Shown piece by piece: positions 26,803 to 35,234 of a stretch of DNA of 64,000 nt. The DNA lies in the NCBI RefSeq assembly GCF_030815955.1, contig NZ_JAUSXK010000001.1, positions 1,798,001 to 1,862,000 on the forward strand, given 5' to 3'. Every line of letters starts with the position of its first letter. The first letter of the stretch is position 1. Below the pieces are notes generated by a model that was not told the DNA's origin, made no database searches, and was given only the letters and a program-made list of their open reading frames with translations. Source of the DNA: Microbacterium murale. GTDB lineage: Bacteria; Actinomycetota; Actinomycetes; Actinomycetales; Microbacteriaceae. A program made the position numbers and the translations under genes.

Positions 26803-28161
26803 GTGTCTTCGCAAGACCCCTCCAATACCGACCAAGCCCCGTCCACCACCGATTCTGCGAAGCCGCGCATGCGCGAGCGCCTGACAGAGACGTTCGCCGA
26901 CCCGGTGCTGCGCGCGCTGGTGACCGCGTCAGCGGTGTCACGCATCGGGCGAGGGGTCTTCCTCACGGTCACCGTGCTGTTCTTCACGCTGATCATCGGT
27001 CTGAGCGCCGGCGAAGCCGCCGTGGTGCTCGCGGTCACCAGTGCCTGCGGAGTGCTCGCCTCCTTCCTCGGCGGATGGCTCGCCGACCGATGGAGCGCCC
27101 GCCGACTCGCCTACGTCTTCGAGACGCTGGGCGGACTGCTGCTGGCGACCTACGCCTTCGCCGACACCTTCATCGCCGCTGTGGTGATCGCGGCCCTGGC
27201 GGGCCTCTTCGACACGATCGCCTACTCGGCTCGATCCGCCATCATCGCGCGCGGATTCGCGCCAGAGCGGCGGGTGCACGCCCGTGCGGTATTACGCACG
27301 GTGACCAATCTGTCGATCGCACTCGGCTCCGGCATCGCCGCGATCGCCCTGGCGCTGAGCACCGCTGAGGCGTACCGTGTCGTCATCGTCTTCGCGGGCG
27401 TGATCGGCGTCCTCGGCGCCATACCGTTGCTTCGGCTGCCGGCATCCGTCGACGCACCGGTGCGCGAGGTCGAAGAGGTCCGCACGGAGACCGGCTCGAT
27501 CGACACCCTCGGCACGGCGCAGGCCGCACTCGCTGCCCGGCAGGATTGGCGGAGGCGTTCGCCATGGCGCGATCCCCGCTACCTGCTGTTGTCGTTCCTC
27601 TCGGCGGTGTTCGGCATGCAATTCGGTGTCGCCGAGCTCGGGATGCCGCTGTGGGTGACGCAGCGCACGAACGCCCCCGATTGGATCGTCGCACTGCTGC
27701 TGATCGTCAACACTTCGCTCGTGGTGCTCTTCCAGGTGCGCGCGTCGCGTGGCACGCACGATGTGCGCGTCGCGGGACGGGTGACGATGATCGCCGGATG
27801 GCTGATGGCCGCGGCATGCGTGATCTATGCGCTCGCTGCGGGGTTGCCGGCCTGGGTCGCGATCGTCGTGCTGATCGTCGCCGCCGTCACGCACACCTTC
27901 GCCGAGATCCTCTCGCAGGCGGGTGCATGGGGGCTCAGCTTCGAGCTCGCCGATCCCCTGCGTGCCGGTGCTTATCAGGGCGTGTTCGGCATGGGGTTCT
28001 CGCTCGGCTTGCTCGCAGCGCCCTTCGTCGTGAACGCGACGGCGATCACGTTCGGGCTGCTCGGGTGGATGATGCTCGGGGCGATCTTCCTTGCCGCCGC
28101 TTTCGGCATCTGGGTGGTCTCGCGGCGTGCGTTCGTGGAGACGGTCGTCGAAGCTCCCTGA
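26803..28161 (+). CDS. MFS transporter
   Basis: This 452-residue protein has twelve membrane segments and the MFS-A-like loop GGWLADRWSARRLAYVFETLGG between segments two and three. The N-terminal 25 residues are hydrophilic and low in complexity. The start is a GTG at 26803, because the ATG two bases before it is in another frame; an internal ATG at residue 23 is also possible. The substrate is unknown; the loop resembles multidrug and macrolide exporters. Its stop codon overlaps one arm of a palindrome shared with the converging ehuA gene. Confidence 0.8.
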   Translation: MSSQDPSNTDQAPSTTDSAKPRMRERLTETFADPVLRALVTASAVSRIGRGVFLTVTVLFFTLIIGLSAGEAAVVLAVTSACGVLASFLGGWLADRWSARRLAYVFETLGGLLLATYAFADTFIAAVVIAALAGLFDTIAYSARSAIIARGFAPERRVHARAVLRTVTNLSIALGSGIAAIALALSTAEAYRVVIVFAGVIGVLGAIPLLRLPASVDAPVREVEEVRTETGSIDTLGTAQAALAARQDWRRRSPWRDPRYLLLSFLSAVFGMQFGVAELGMPLWVTQRTNAPDWIVALLLIVNTSLVVLFQVRASRGTHDVRVAGRVTMIAGWLMAAACVIYALAAGLPAWVAIVVLIVAAVTHTFAEILSQAGAWGLSFELADPLRAGAYQGVFGMGFSLGLLAAPFVVNATAITFGLLGWMMLGAIFLAAAFGIWVVSRRAFVETVVEAP

Positions 28162-28173
28162 ACTGCAGTTCAG
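28158..28173. terminator. Palindrome spanning two convergent stop codons
   Basis: CTGAACTGCAGTTCAG is a perfect 16-bp palindrome. The TGA of the MFS gene (28159-28161) and the TCA complement of the ehuA stop (28170-28172) are its two arms. The gap of eight bases between the genes has no other structure, so this may be a minimal shared terminator, or coincidence. Confidence 0.4.
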
Positions 28174-28988
28174 AGCACCGCCGAGAGGAAGTCCCTGGTC
28201 CGCTGCTCCTGCGGATCGCTGAAGATGTCCTCCGGCTTGCCCTCTTCGACGATACGACCACTGTCGAACATGAGCACACGGTTCGACACGTCGCGCGCGA
28301 ACTGCATCTCATGCGTGACGATCAGCATCGTCACATCGGTGTCGCGGGCGATGTCGCGGAGAATGTTCAGCACCTCGCCGACCACCTCGGGGTCGAGTGC
28401 GCTCGTGACCTCGTCGAGCAGCAGGATCTCGGGCTCCATGGCGAGTGCCCGCGCGATCGCCACGCGCTGCTGCTGTCCGCCGGAGAGCTGCGTGGGGTGC
28501 GCGTTCTCCTTGTCGGGGAGCCCCACCTTCTCCAGCAGTGCACGTCCGCGGGCGATCGCTTCCTTCTTGGGAAGACCCAGCACGTGAACCGGAGCCTCGA
28601 TGATGTTCTCGATCACGGTCATGTTCGGGAACAGGTTGAACTGCTGGAAGACCATCCCGATGCGCTTGCGCATCTCGTTCTTGTGCTTCTCCTTCAGCTC
28701 GACACGCTTGCCGTCGCGTTCGAAGTGCGTGAGCGGCTTGCCGTCGATGAGGATGTAGCCGGCATCCGCCTCTTCCAGTGTCATGACGAGCCGCAGGATC
28801 GTCGTCTTACCCGAGCCACTCGGCCCGATGAGGGTCACGCGATCCCCGCGACGCACCGTGAAGTCGAGGTCGTGCAGCACGACGTGGTCGCCGAAGCGCT
28901 TCTCGACCTTGTCGAAGCGGATGGCGGGCACGTCGCCGTGGTCCAACGCGATCGCGCCGGTGTGCGTGTCAAGCGGTGGTGTATTCAA
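28170..28988 (-). CDS. ehuA: Ectoine/hydroxyectoine-type ABC transporter ATPase
   Basis: The 272-residue ABC ATPase of the polar-amino-acid family has Walker A GPSGSGKTT, signature LSGGQQQR, Walker B ILLLDEVTSALD and H-loop IVTHE. A leading segment of about 23 residues is atypically rich in Thr and Pro. Gene order B-C-D-A and the sequence of EhuB-like and EhuD-like neighbours fit the ectoine uptake system. Because polar-amino-acid importers look alike, the exact ligand is inferred. The start is TTG at 28988, overlapping the permease stop. It should energise uptake of an osmoprotectant. Confidence 0.85.
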   Translation of the reverse strand: MNTPPLDTHTGAIALDHGDVPAIRFDKVEKRFGDHVVLHDLDFTVRRGDRVTLIGPSGSGKTTILRLVMTLEEADAGYILIDGKPLTHFERDGKRVELKEKHKNEMRKRIGMVFQQFNLFPNMTVIENIIEAPVHVLGLPKKEAIARGRALLEKVGLPDKENAHPTQLSGGQQQRVAIARALAMEPEILLLDEVTSALDPEVVGEVLNILRDIARDTDVTMLIVTHEMQFARDVSNRVLMFDSGRIVEEGKPEDIFSDPQEQRTRDFLSAVL

Positions 28989-29635
28989 GACGTTTTCTCC
29001 AATCGCCTGGCCAGCAGGGAGCTCAGGTAGCTCGCGACCAGGTAGATGAGCCCGGCGATGATGATCGCCTCGACGAAGCGGAAGTTCTTGCTGCCGTACA
29101 GCTGTGCCTGGCGCACCATCTCAACGACCGTGATGACCATCAGGAACGGAGTGTCCTTGAACATCGAGATGACGTAGTTGCTCAGCGCAGGCAAGGTCGA
29201 ACGCAGTGCCTGGGGGATGATGACGGCGGTCCACGTGCGACCGGGCGACATCGAAAGCGCCGTCGTCGCCTCCCACTGTCCCGGTGGCACCGCATCTATT
29301 CCTGCGCGGTAGACCTCGGCCATGTAAGTCGCGTAGTGGATGCCGATGATGACAGTGCCAAGGACGATCGGCGGCACCGTCGTGAACACGTAGTACGCGA
29401 ACAGCAGCTGCACCACGAGCGGGGTCATCCGCACGAAGTTCATCAACAGGCTGATGATGGCTGCGACGGGGCGGGGCGCCGTACGGCGCCCGAGGGCGAT
29501 CACGAGTCCGAGGACGGCGGCGATGATGCTGCCGATGACGGTCACGACCAGCGTGACGGTGAGGAACTTCCCGAGGATGTCGGGGAACGCCGCGATGGCG
29601 TGATTCCAGTCCCAGAAGCTGTTGTCGTCGTTCAT
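28985..29635 (-). CDS. ehuD: Ectoine-type ABC transporter permease EhuD
   Basis: The 216-residue permease has five membrane segments and the amino-acid-type EAA loop in EVYRAGIDAVPPGQWEATTAL. Its sequence (SNYVISMFKDTPFLMVITVVE) matches the EhuD type. It overlaps ehuC by ATGA and ehuA by TTGA, so all three are translated together. It forms a heterodimer with EhuC. Confidence 0.85.
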   Translation of the reverse strand: MNDDNSFWDWNHAIAAFPDILGKFLTVTLVVTVIGSIIAAVLGLVIALGRRTAPRPVAAIISLLMNFVRMTPLVVQLLFAYYVFTTVPPIVLGTVIIGIHYATYMAEVYRAGIDAVPPGQWEATTALSMSPGRTWTAVIIPQALRSTLPALSNYVISMFKDTPFLMVITVVEMVRQAQLYGSKNFRFVEAIIIAGLIYLVASYLSSLLARRLEKTS

Positions 29636-30366
29636 GCGGCCTGGCCCGCCCCCTTCATATCGGGGATCGGGGTGGTGGTGATGGTGTCACGCCACTTTCC
29701 GCCCTGTCCGAGTCGGTGCTTGGCCCTGGTCTCGAGCGCGTTCATGCCCAACGTGAGCAGGTAGGCGATGGCGAAGTAGACGAGCAGCCCCAGTCCATAG
29801 GCGAAATACACGTCCGTCTGGACGCGTAGGCGGTTCAGCTCTGCAGTGAGGTCGACGATCGTGATCAGGTAGACGACGGCGGTGCCCTTCAGGAGCTGGA
29901 TGAGCAGATTGTTCAGAGAGGGGAGCATGAGCGCCCACGCCTGCGGGAATATCACCCGCCACATCCTCTGCGTGCGCGACAGGCTGAGCGCCGTGGTCGC
30001 CTCCCACTGTCCGGCCGGCACGGCGTTGATCGATCCACGAACGACCTCGGCGCCGTACGCGCCGTAGTTCAATCCCAGGGCCAGGATGCCGGTGAACACT
30101 GCAGGCAGTTCGATCTCGAATGGCGGCAATGGCAGCACGAAGAAGAAGAAGAACAGCTGCACCAGCAATGAGGTCCCGCGGAACAGCTCGATGATGGTGC
30201 GCGCGATACCGCGCAGCACGATGTTCTCGAATCGCGCCAGCAGACCGAGGCCGATCGCCACGACGATCGCCAGGAGGGCGCCGCCCGCAGTCAATTGGAG
30301 GGTGATGAGCACCCCATCGATGAGCTGGGGCAGCGCCCGCCAGAGCGCTTCGAAGTTCTCAGTCAC
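29632..30366 (-). CDS. ehuC: Ectoine-type ABC transporter permease EhuC
   Basis: The 244-residue permease has five membrane segments and the EAA loop in EVVRGSINAVPAGQWEATTALSL. A stretch of five phenylalanines (VQLFFFFFVLP) lies in the second segment. It starts with GTG 10 bases after the binding-protein stop and overlaps ehuD by ATGA. The C-terminus has a basic, Gly-rich cytoplasmic tail longer than that of EhuD. Confidence 0.85.
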   Translation of the reverse strand: MTENFEALWRALPQLIDGVLITLQLTAGGALLAIVVAIGLGLLARFENIVLRGIARTIIELFRGTSLLVQLFFFFFVLPLPPFEIELPAVFTGILALGLNYGAYGAEVVRGSINAVPAGQWEATTALSLSRTQRMWRVIFPQAWALMLPSLNNLLIQLLKGTAVVYLITIVDLTAELNRLRVQTDVYFAYGLGLLVYFAIAYLLTLGMNALETRAKHRLGQGGKWRDTITTTPIPDMKGAGQAA

Positions 30367-30376
30367 TGTGGTGAGA

Positions 30377-31267
30377 TCAGCCCAGTTCGCCCGAGCAGAG
30401 CTGCTCGGTGGTCAGGTCGGCCGGCGGGAGGTTCTCCGCCGTGAATCCGAAGGGCTCGACCAGGTCGAGGTACGACGCCTCATCGCCGGTGATCTTGGCG
30501 AGTTCTTCGTTGTACGCCTTGAGGAGCTCGGTGTCGTCCTGGCGGAAGACGGTCGCGCCTGCGCCGATCTGCTCGACGCCGTCGATCTCCTGCACGAACG
30601 CCTCGGTGGTTTCGACGTCGTCCATGTTCTCCGTCATCCAGTTGAGCGAGACGGCGGTCAGTGCGAAGGCATCCGCGCGACCGGACTGCACGACCTCGAT
30701 ACCGGCCTGGGCGCTGTCGACCTGGACGGTGTTCGCGATGCCCAGGTCGGTGGCGTACCCCTCTTCGATCGCACCGGACTGCACGGCGAGCGTCACATCG
30801 CCGGCTGCAGCGACCGAGTCGAGGTCGCTGAGCTTCTTGGGGTTGTCCTTCTCGACGACGAGCGTGGTCGTGTACATGATCTCGGGGTCGCTGAACGCGG
30901 CCTCTTCACAGCGCTCGGGAAGGATCGACATTCCGGCGCTCACGGCATCCCACCGGCCGGCGTTCAGGCCGGGGATCAGCGAGTTCCAGTCGACCTCCTC
31001 GATCTTGATGTCATCGATGCCGAGGTTCTTGAAGATCTGCTCATGCATGGCGATGGTCGCGCCGGTCGGCTCGCCGTCCTCCACCCAGGAGTACGGCTGC
31101 TCGGAGGCGATCGCGAGGGTGATCGTGCCCTCTTCCTGTGCCTTCTCGAGTGTGTTCATGCCTTCTGTGTCGCTGTCGCCGCTCGACGAGCACCCGGCGA
31201 GAAGGCCGAGCGTCAGGGTCCCGATGGCGGCTGTGGCAATGCCGAGCCGTGTCGTTCTCTTCGTCAT
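30377..31267 (-). CDS. ehuB: Ectoine/hydroxyectoine-binding lipoprotein EhuB
   Basis: A lipoprotein signal (LGIATAAIGTLTLGLLAGC) is followed by a family 3 solute-binding fold of about 270 residues. The segments GATIAMHEQIFKNLGIDDIK and SAGMSILPERCEEAAFSDP match EhuB proteins. It should capture ectoine or hydroxyectoine outside the cell. The open frame runs upstream to 31639, but the ATG at 31267 is chosen because it gives a perfect signal peptide and has GAGGAC at good spacing. It is the promoter-proximal gene of ehuBCDA, divergent from a GntR regulator. Confidence 0.87.
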   Translation of the reverse strand: MTKRTTRLGIATAAIGTLTLGLLAGCSSSGDSDTEGMNTLEKAQEEGTITLAIASEQPYSWVEDGEPTGATIAMHEQIFKNLGIDDIKIEEVDWNSLIPGLNAGRWDAVSAGMSILPERCEEAAFSDPEIMYTTTLVVEKDNPKKLSDLDSVAAAGDVTLAVQSGAIEEGYATDLGIANTVQVDSAQAGIEVVQSGRADAFALTAVSLNWMTENMDDVETTEAFVQEIDGVEQIGAGATVFRQDDTELLKAYNEELAKITGDEASYLDLVEPFGFTAENLPPADLTTEQLCSGELG

Positions 31268-31505
31268 GATGTCCTCGCGTTCCGTATGAGTTCCGTATCC
31301 GGGCGCTCTGCACGGGCGCCGTTGACCGTGCCCCAGACTATGGAATCTGTCGAGAGATGTACAGTCAGACGCGCAGATTGTCGACACGTATACAAAAATG
31401 TGATCGTGGGGCAGACTGGGGAATCCAGAATCGGCTTCGCGGATCGGCGCGGAGGATCGACAATGAGATGTCCGCGGTTTCGCGCGACGGCTGGAAGGGA
31501 TGCAC
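31268..31505. promoter_or_regulatory. Divergent control region of ehuBCDA and gntR
   Basis: This 238-bp gap is less GC-rich than the coding sequence and must hold both promoters. A likely regulator site lies around 31369-31401, containing GTCGACACGTATACAAAAATG with the dyad GTATAC; GntR-family sites often are short AT-rich dyads of this sort. The exact promoter boxes cannot be assigned with confidence. Confidence 0.45.
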
Positions 31506-32267
31506 ATGGCTTCACACACCCCTCGCGCGGTTTCGCCGATCTCGATGGTGCGCGTGGCGCGACCGTCTACCGTCGACCTCATAACCGCCGAGCTGCGCAA
31601 GGCGATCTTCACCGGCGCGCTACCGGTCGGCAGCCCCATCGGCGAAGTCGAGATGTCGTCTCAACTGGGCGTGAGTCGTAGTCCGCTGCGGGAGTCCACG
31701 CAACGACTCGTGCAGGAAGGGCTGCTCACCGCATCCCCTGGCCGCGGCATGCGGGTGAGCGTGATCGGACCTGAGCATGTCGCCGACGTGTACGACGCGC
31801 GCCTCGCCATCGAGAGCCAGGCCGTGCGGTTGATCGTCAAGTCCGGTGCCGCGGCCGTGACAGATGCGCTCGAGCGCGCGTACGACGAACTCGTCACGGT
31901 CAGCGAGGGGACGGATGCTCGCGCCATCGGCGATGCTGACATCGAGTTCCATCGAGTGCTGGTCGACTCCGCCGGCAGCCGCAGGCTGTCCCACTACATG
32001 GCCACGCTCGCGATCGAGACCCGTATCGCCAGTCTCAGCGACCCCAACGGATACACCGTGCGCCGGTCGGTATCTGAGACGTACCGTGAGCTGCTCGATG
32101 CGATCGCGGCGGGTGACGTCTCGGCTGCGTTCCTCGCACTCGAGCGCCAGTTCGCCGAGGCAGTGGCTCGGTTGACGGGCGAGGACGAGAACGTCGAGAC
32201 GGTGGAGACACCCGCCGATGAAGAGCCGCCGGCGATCGGCCCGATCGAATTCGCCGAAGAGGTCTGA
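31506..32267 (+). CDS. GntR-family (FadR/FCD-type) regulator
   Basis: The 253-residue regulator has a winged helix-turn-helix (about residues 20-85, LITAELRKAIFTGALPVGSP and SSQLGVSRSPLRESTQRL) and an all-helical FCD ligand domain with metal-binding-type residues in DADIEFHRVLVD and a late His. It is divergent from ehuB and likely controls the importer in response to a small acid or metabolite. The ATG at 31506 has GGAAGGGA at the right spacing, and an ATG at 31500 is the alternative. A Glu-rich C-terminal tail is added (about 20 residues). Confidence 0.88.
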   Translation: MASHTPRAVSPISMVRVARPSTVDLITAELRKAIFTGALPVGSPIGEVEMSSQLGVSRSPLRESTQRLVQEGLLTASPGRGMRVSVIGPEHVADVYDARLAIESQAVRLIVKSGAAAVTDALERAYDELVTVSEGTDARAIGDADIEFHRVLVDSAGSRRLSHYMATLAIETRIASLSDPNGYTVRRSVSETYRELLDAIAAGDVSAAFLALERQFAEAVARLTGEDENVETVETPADEEPPAIGPIEFAEEV

Positions 32268-32391
32268 TCGCGACTTTCTTCGGGACCGACGCGAGGCAGA
32301 CCCGTCGCCGGTTGAGGTTCGAGACTCAGGTCGCATGGACAGCGACCTGAGGAGGACTCTCCGACGACCGTCCGCGGCGAATGATGAGGGC

Positions 32392-33327
32392 ATGGACACC
32401 TTCATCTCGAACCCCGAACCAGCCCCCACGCCACCTCGGCCCTCCGCCCCTTCACCCGTTCCGCTCCTGGTCGCTGCAGTGCTCGTGGCCGTCGTGACAG
32501 CGGTCGCCTTGCTCGTCGGCTCCAGCGCCGAGTACTCGGCGATCTTTCCGCCTGCCTGGCTGGGATTCGTGGGGTCAGTGCTGGCAGTGGTGGCGATCGT
32601 ATGCAATCACTCTGCTGAACGAGTAGCCGAGGCGAGCGCGTGGGTCGCCTCACTGATGCTGCTCGGGGCATCCGGTGGCGTCGTACTCGACGCGCTGCGC
32701 GCCTTCTTCGCCGTCACGGGCATCCCCGCGGGGGCCTTCTCCGTCGTAGACCTGCCCGGCTTCGCTGCTCGGCTGATGTCGTTGGTCGCCGCGTTCGCCG
32801 CGCTCAGGTTCGCCCGCGCCCTGCGTCGGTCGACGCTCGATCCGGCACGGTCCGGCGAGCGACGGGGTGCGCGTCGGATCCTCCTGCTGAGCGGGCTGGT
32901 GCTGTGCGTGCCGTATCCACTTCTGAAGATCGTGTGGTGGATGAGCGGCGATCAGAGCGAGTTCGAGGTCGGCTTCCCGGCGATGGAACTGGCGGCGTTC
33001 TCGATTGCAGCCCTCGGGCTGCTGATGCTGTGCACTAGCGCGGGAGCGCGACTTCCTCGGCGGCTGGTATCCCTCGGCGGCTGGTGCGGCTCGTTCGTAC
33101 TGCTGAGCATGGGCGCGCTGATGCTGTTCGGGCTCCTCTCGCAGCGGCTGGGGCTCGTTGCAGCGGATGTGGACCTCGGCGACGGTGGCCGGGCGGTGAT
33201 GGTCTTCGCCGTGTACAGCACGTGGTTCGCACTCGGTGCGATCGTCGCGGCCGCTACGGTGCTGTATGAGGAGGCGACGACGCGTGATGTGCCGGCGGGC
33301 CGCAGCGCGGCGCCGGCACGGCGCTGA
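32392..33327 (+). CDS. Membrane protein next to a two-component system
   Basis: This 311-residue protein has about eight hydrophobic segments after a Pro-rich N-terminus (NPEPAPTPPRPSAPSPVP). I do not recognise the family. It lies 24 bases upstream of a histidine kinase on the same strand, so it is likely co-transcribed and may help the kinase sense a membrane or wall signal; this is inference. The ATG at 32392 has GAGG upstream, while 32335 is an alternative. Codon use matches its neighbours. Confidence 0.6.
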   Translation: MDTFISNPEPAPTPPRPSAPSPVPLLVAAVLVAVVTAVALLVGSSAEYSAIFPPAWLGFVGSVLAVVAIVCNHSAERVAEASAWVASLMLLGASGGVVLDALRAFFAVTGIPAGAFSVVDLPGFAARLMSLVAAFAALRFARALRRSTLDPARSGERRGARRILLLSGLVLCVPYPLLKIVWWMSGDQSEFEVGFPAMELAAFSIAALGLLMLCTSAGARLPRRLVSLGGWCGSFVLLSMGALMLFGLLSQRLGLVAADVDLGDGGRAVMVFAVYSTWFALGAIVAAATVLYEEATTRDVPAGRSAAPARR

Positions 33328-33351
33328 TACGTCAGGAGAGAGGAGGCGAGC

Positions 33352-34548
33352 GTGCGCACGTTGCTCATGGTCGGCGCGGCCGTCCTGCTGTTTCCCGCGA
33401 CCGTCCTGATCGCATTCGCTTCGCTCTCACTACCGGCCGCGATCACTGTCACCGCCTGCGCGCTCGGCGCGCATCTGACGCTGTTCGGCCTGTTCCGCAG
33501 GGCCACGATGACGCTGCTGATCATCTCCGCGCTGGTCGCCCTGCAGGGGATCATCACCGGCCTCTTCGTGCTGTTCCCGAGCACGCTGCTGGTGCTCCCC
33601 GCGCTGCATGGAGCCGCTGCGCGGGGGAATCGATACGTGGCATCGACGGTCGCAGTGCTCGGTCCGTTGGCGGCGGCCGCGCGGTACGCCATCGATCCCA
33701 GCATCGTGGACAGTGAGTTCGGACCCGAGCCGTGGCTGCTCGCACTCCTCCTGCTCGCAGGCTGCGCGGTCGCCGTCACCCTCGGCTTGCTGCGCCGTGC
33801 GGAATTGCGCACGGTCGAACTGACCGCCGCTCAGCTCGATCTCGAGCAACGAGAACGATCGCATCGTGAGGCGCGTGCGGCCGCGGGCGAGCGGGCGAGG
33901 ATCTCCCGCGATCTGCACGACGTGCTGGCGCACTCGCTCACCGTGATCGTCGGGCAGGTGAGGGTCGCCAGATTCCGGACGGAGGACTCCGCGGCGGCAC
34001 TGCAGGTCATCGAGGAAACTGCACGCGAATCGCTGCGGGACCTGCGCGGTACGCTCCAATCGCTGCGGGATCCGGACGCGGACACGCGGTGGCGCGTCGG
34101 GACGGATGTCGGATCACCGTCGCCCACGTGGAATGCCCCGCTGCAACCGACGCCGTCACTGTCCGGTCTTCCCGCGCTCGCCGCGAGAATGCAGGACCTC
34201 GGTCTCGTCGTGCACCGCCGGACGGAGGGCCGTATCCGCCCCCTCGGATCGGCGGCCGAGCTCGCGTTGTACCGATTCGTTCAGGAGGGGCTCACCAATG
34301 CGCTGCGACACGGTGAGGGCGCCGTCGAATGGCGGGAGATCTGGGAGCAGGATCGAACCATGATCACACTGCGCAACGCCGTCCCGGCGGTCGACCGGGG
34401 CTCGGACGGGCTGGGGATGGGACTGGAAGGGATGCGGGAGCGCCTCGCTGCGGTGTCCGGCGTACTCACGGTCGACCGCACGAGCGGATTCGCCGTGACC
34501 GCATCGGTGCCGTACGTCGAGACGCGCGACTCGGGAGACCGCGCATGA
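33352..34548 (+). CDS. Sensor histidine kinase, NarL/DesK type (2)
   Basis: The 398-residue kinase has about four to five membrane segments in the first 150 residues, then a coiled linker, and the HisKA_3 His in ISRDLHDVLAHSLTVIVG. The HATPase domain shows LALYRFVQEGLTNALRHGEG (N box) and GLGMGLEGMRERLAAVSG (G box). It starts at GTG 33352 after AGGAGG. It overlaps the response regulator by ATGA. The signal is unknown; the membrane protein upstream may be part of the sensing unit. Confidence 0.9.
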   Translation: MRTLLMVGAAVLLFPATVLIAFASLSLPAAITVTACALGAHLTLFGLFRRATMTLLIISALVALQGIITGLFVLFPSTLLVLPALHGAAARGNRYVASTVAVLGPLAAAARYAIDPSIVDSEFGPEPWLLALLLLAGCAVAVTLGLLRRAELRTVELTAAQLDLEQRERSHREARAAAGERARISRDLHDVLAHSLTVIVGQVRVARFRTEDSAAALQVIEETARESLRDLRGTLQSLRDPDADTRWRVGTDVGSPSPTWNAPLQPTPSLSGLPALAARMQDLGLVVHRRTEGRIRPLGSAAELALYRFVQEGLTNALRHGEGAVEWREIWEQDRTMITLRNAVPAVDRGSDGLGMGLEGMRERLAAVSGVLTVDRTSGFAVTASVPYVETRDSGDRA

Positions 34549-35204
34549 TCCGCCTGGTGGTCGCCGACGATCAGGATCTGGTGCGCGCAGGGATCGTCGC
34601 CACCGTCGAGGCGCAGCCCGACATGCGCGTCATCGCCGAGGTACGGGACGGGGATCAGGCCGTGCGCGCTGTCACGGAGGGATCGCCGGACGTCGTTCTG
34701 ATGGACATCCGCATGCCCGGCATCGACGGTATCGAGGCCACCAGGAGGATCGTGGAACGGGGATCGAGCGCACGAGTGCTGTTGCTCACCACGTTCGATG
34801 CCGATGAACACGTTTACGGTGCGCTCCGTGCCGGTGCGAGCGGATTTCTGGTGAAGGACGCACCCGTCGATGAGCTCGTCACCGCGATCCGTGCGGCCGC
34901 GAGAGGAGACGCGGTGCTATCGCCGTCGGTGACCGCCCGTGTCGTCGGGCACCTGCTGGAGCGTCCGTTCCGCGGCGCTCCGGAGGACGCGATCCCGGCC
35001 GGGCTGTTGACACCGAGGGAGATCGAAGTGGTGCAGCTGGTCGCCGACGGTCTCAGTAACGTCGAGATCGGCCGGCTCATACATCTGTCGGAGGCGACGG
35101 TGAAGACGCACATCGGGCGAATCCTCGTCAAACTCGGACTGCGTGATCGGGTGCAGGTCGCGGTGTGGGCTCACCGCCGCGGGGTCGCCAACCCGCCGGG
35201 GTGA
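34545..35204 (+). CDS. LuxR/NarL-family response regulator (2)
   Basis: The 219-residue regulator has a receiver with acidic pocket DD9-10, phosphorylation site in LMDIRMPG and conserved Lys in FLVKDAP, and a C-terminal LuxR helix-turn-helix starting LLTPREIEVVQLVADGLSNVE. It overlaps the kinase stop by ATGA and ends the three-gene unit. The penicillin-acylase gene converges 30 bases downstream without an obvious terminator. Confidence 0.92.
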   Translation: MIRLVVADDQDLVRAGIVATVEAQPDMRVIAEVRDGDQAVRAVTEGSPDVVLMDIRMPGIDGIEATRRIVERGSSARVLLLTTFDADEHVYGALRAGASGFLVKDAPVDELVTAIRAAARGDAVLSPSVTARVVGHLLERPFRGAPEDAIPAGLLTPREIEVVQLVADGLSNVEIGRLIHLSEATVKTHIGRILVKLGLRDRVQVAVWAHRRGVANPPG

Positions 35205-35234
35205 TGCTTCTTCCCCTTCACGTCATCCGGCGAG

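Noticed and set aside
26031..27368. 445-codon + strand open frame over the hydrolase and MFS start
   Set aside because: It covers two genes in wrong frames and shows no conserved motif.
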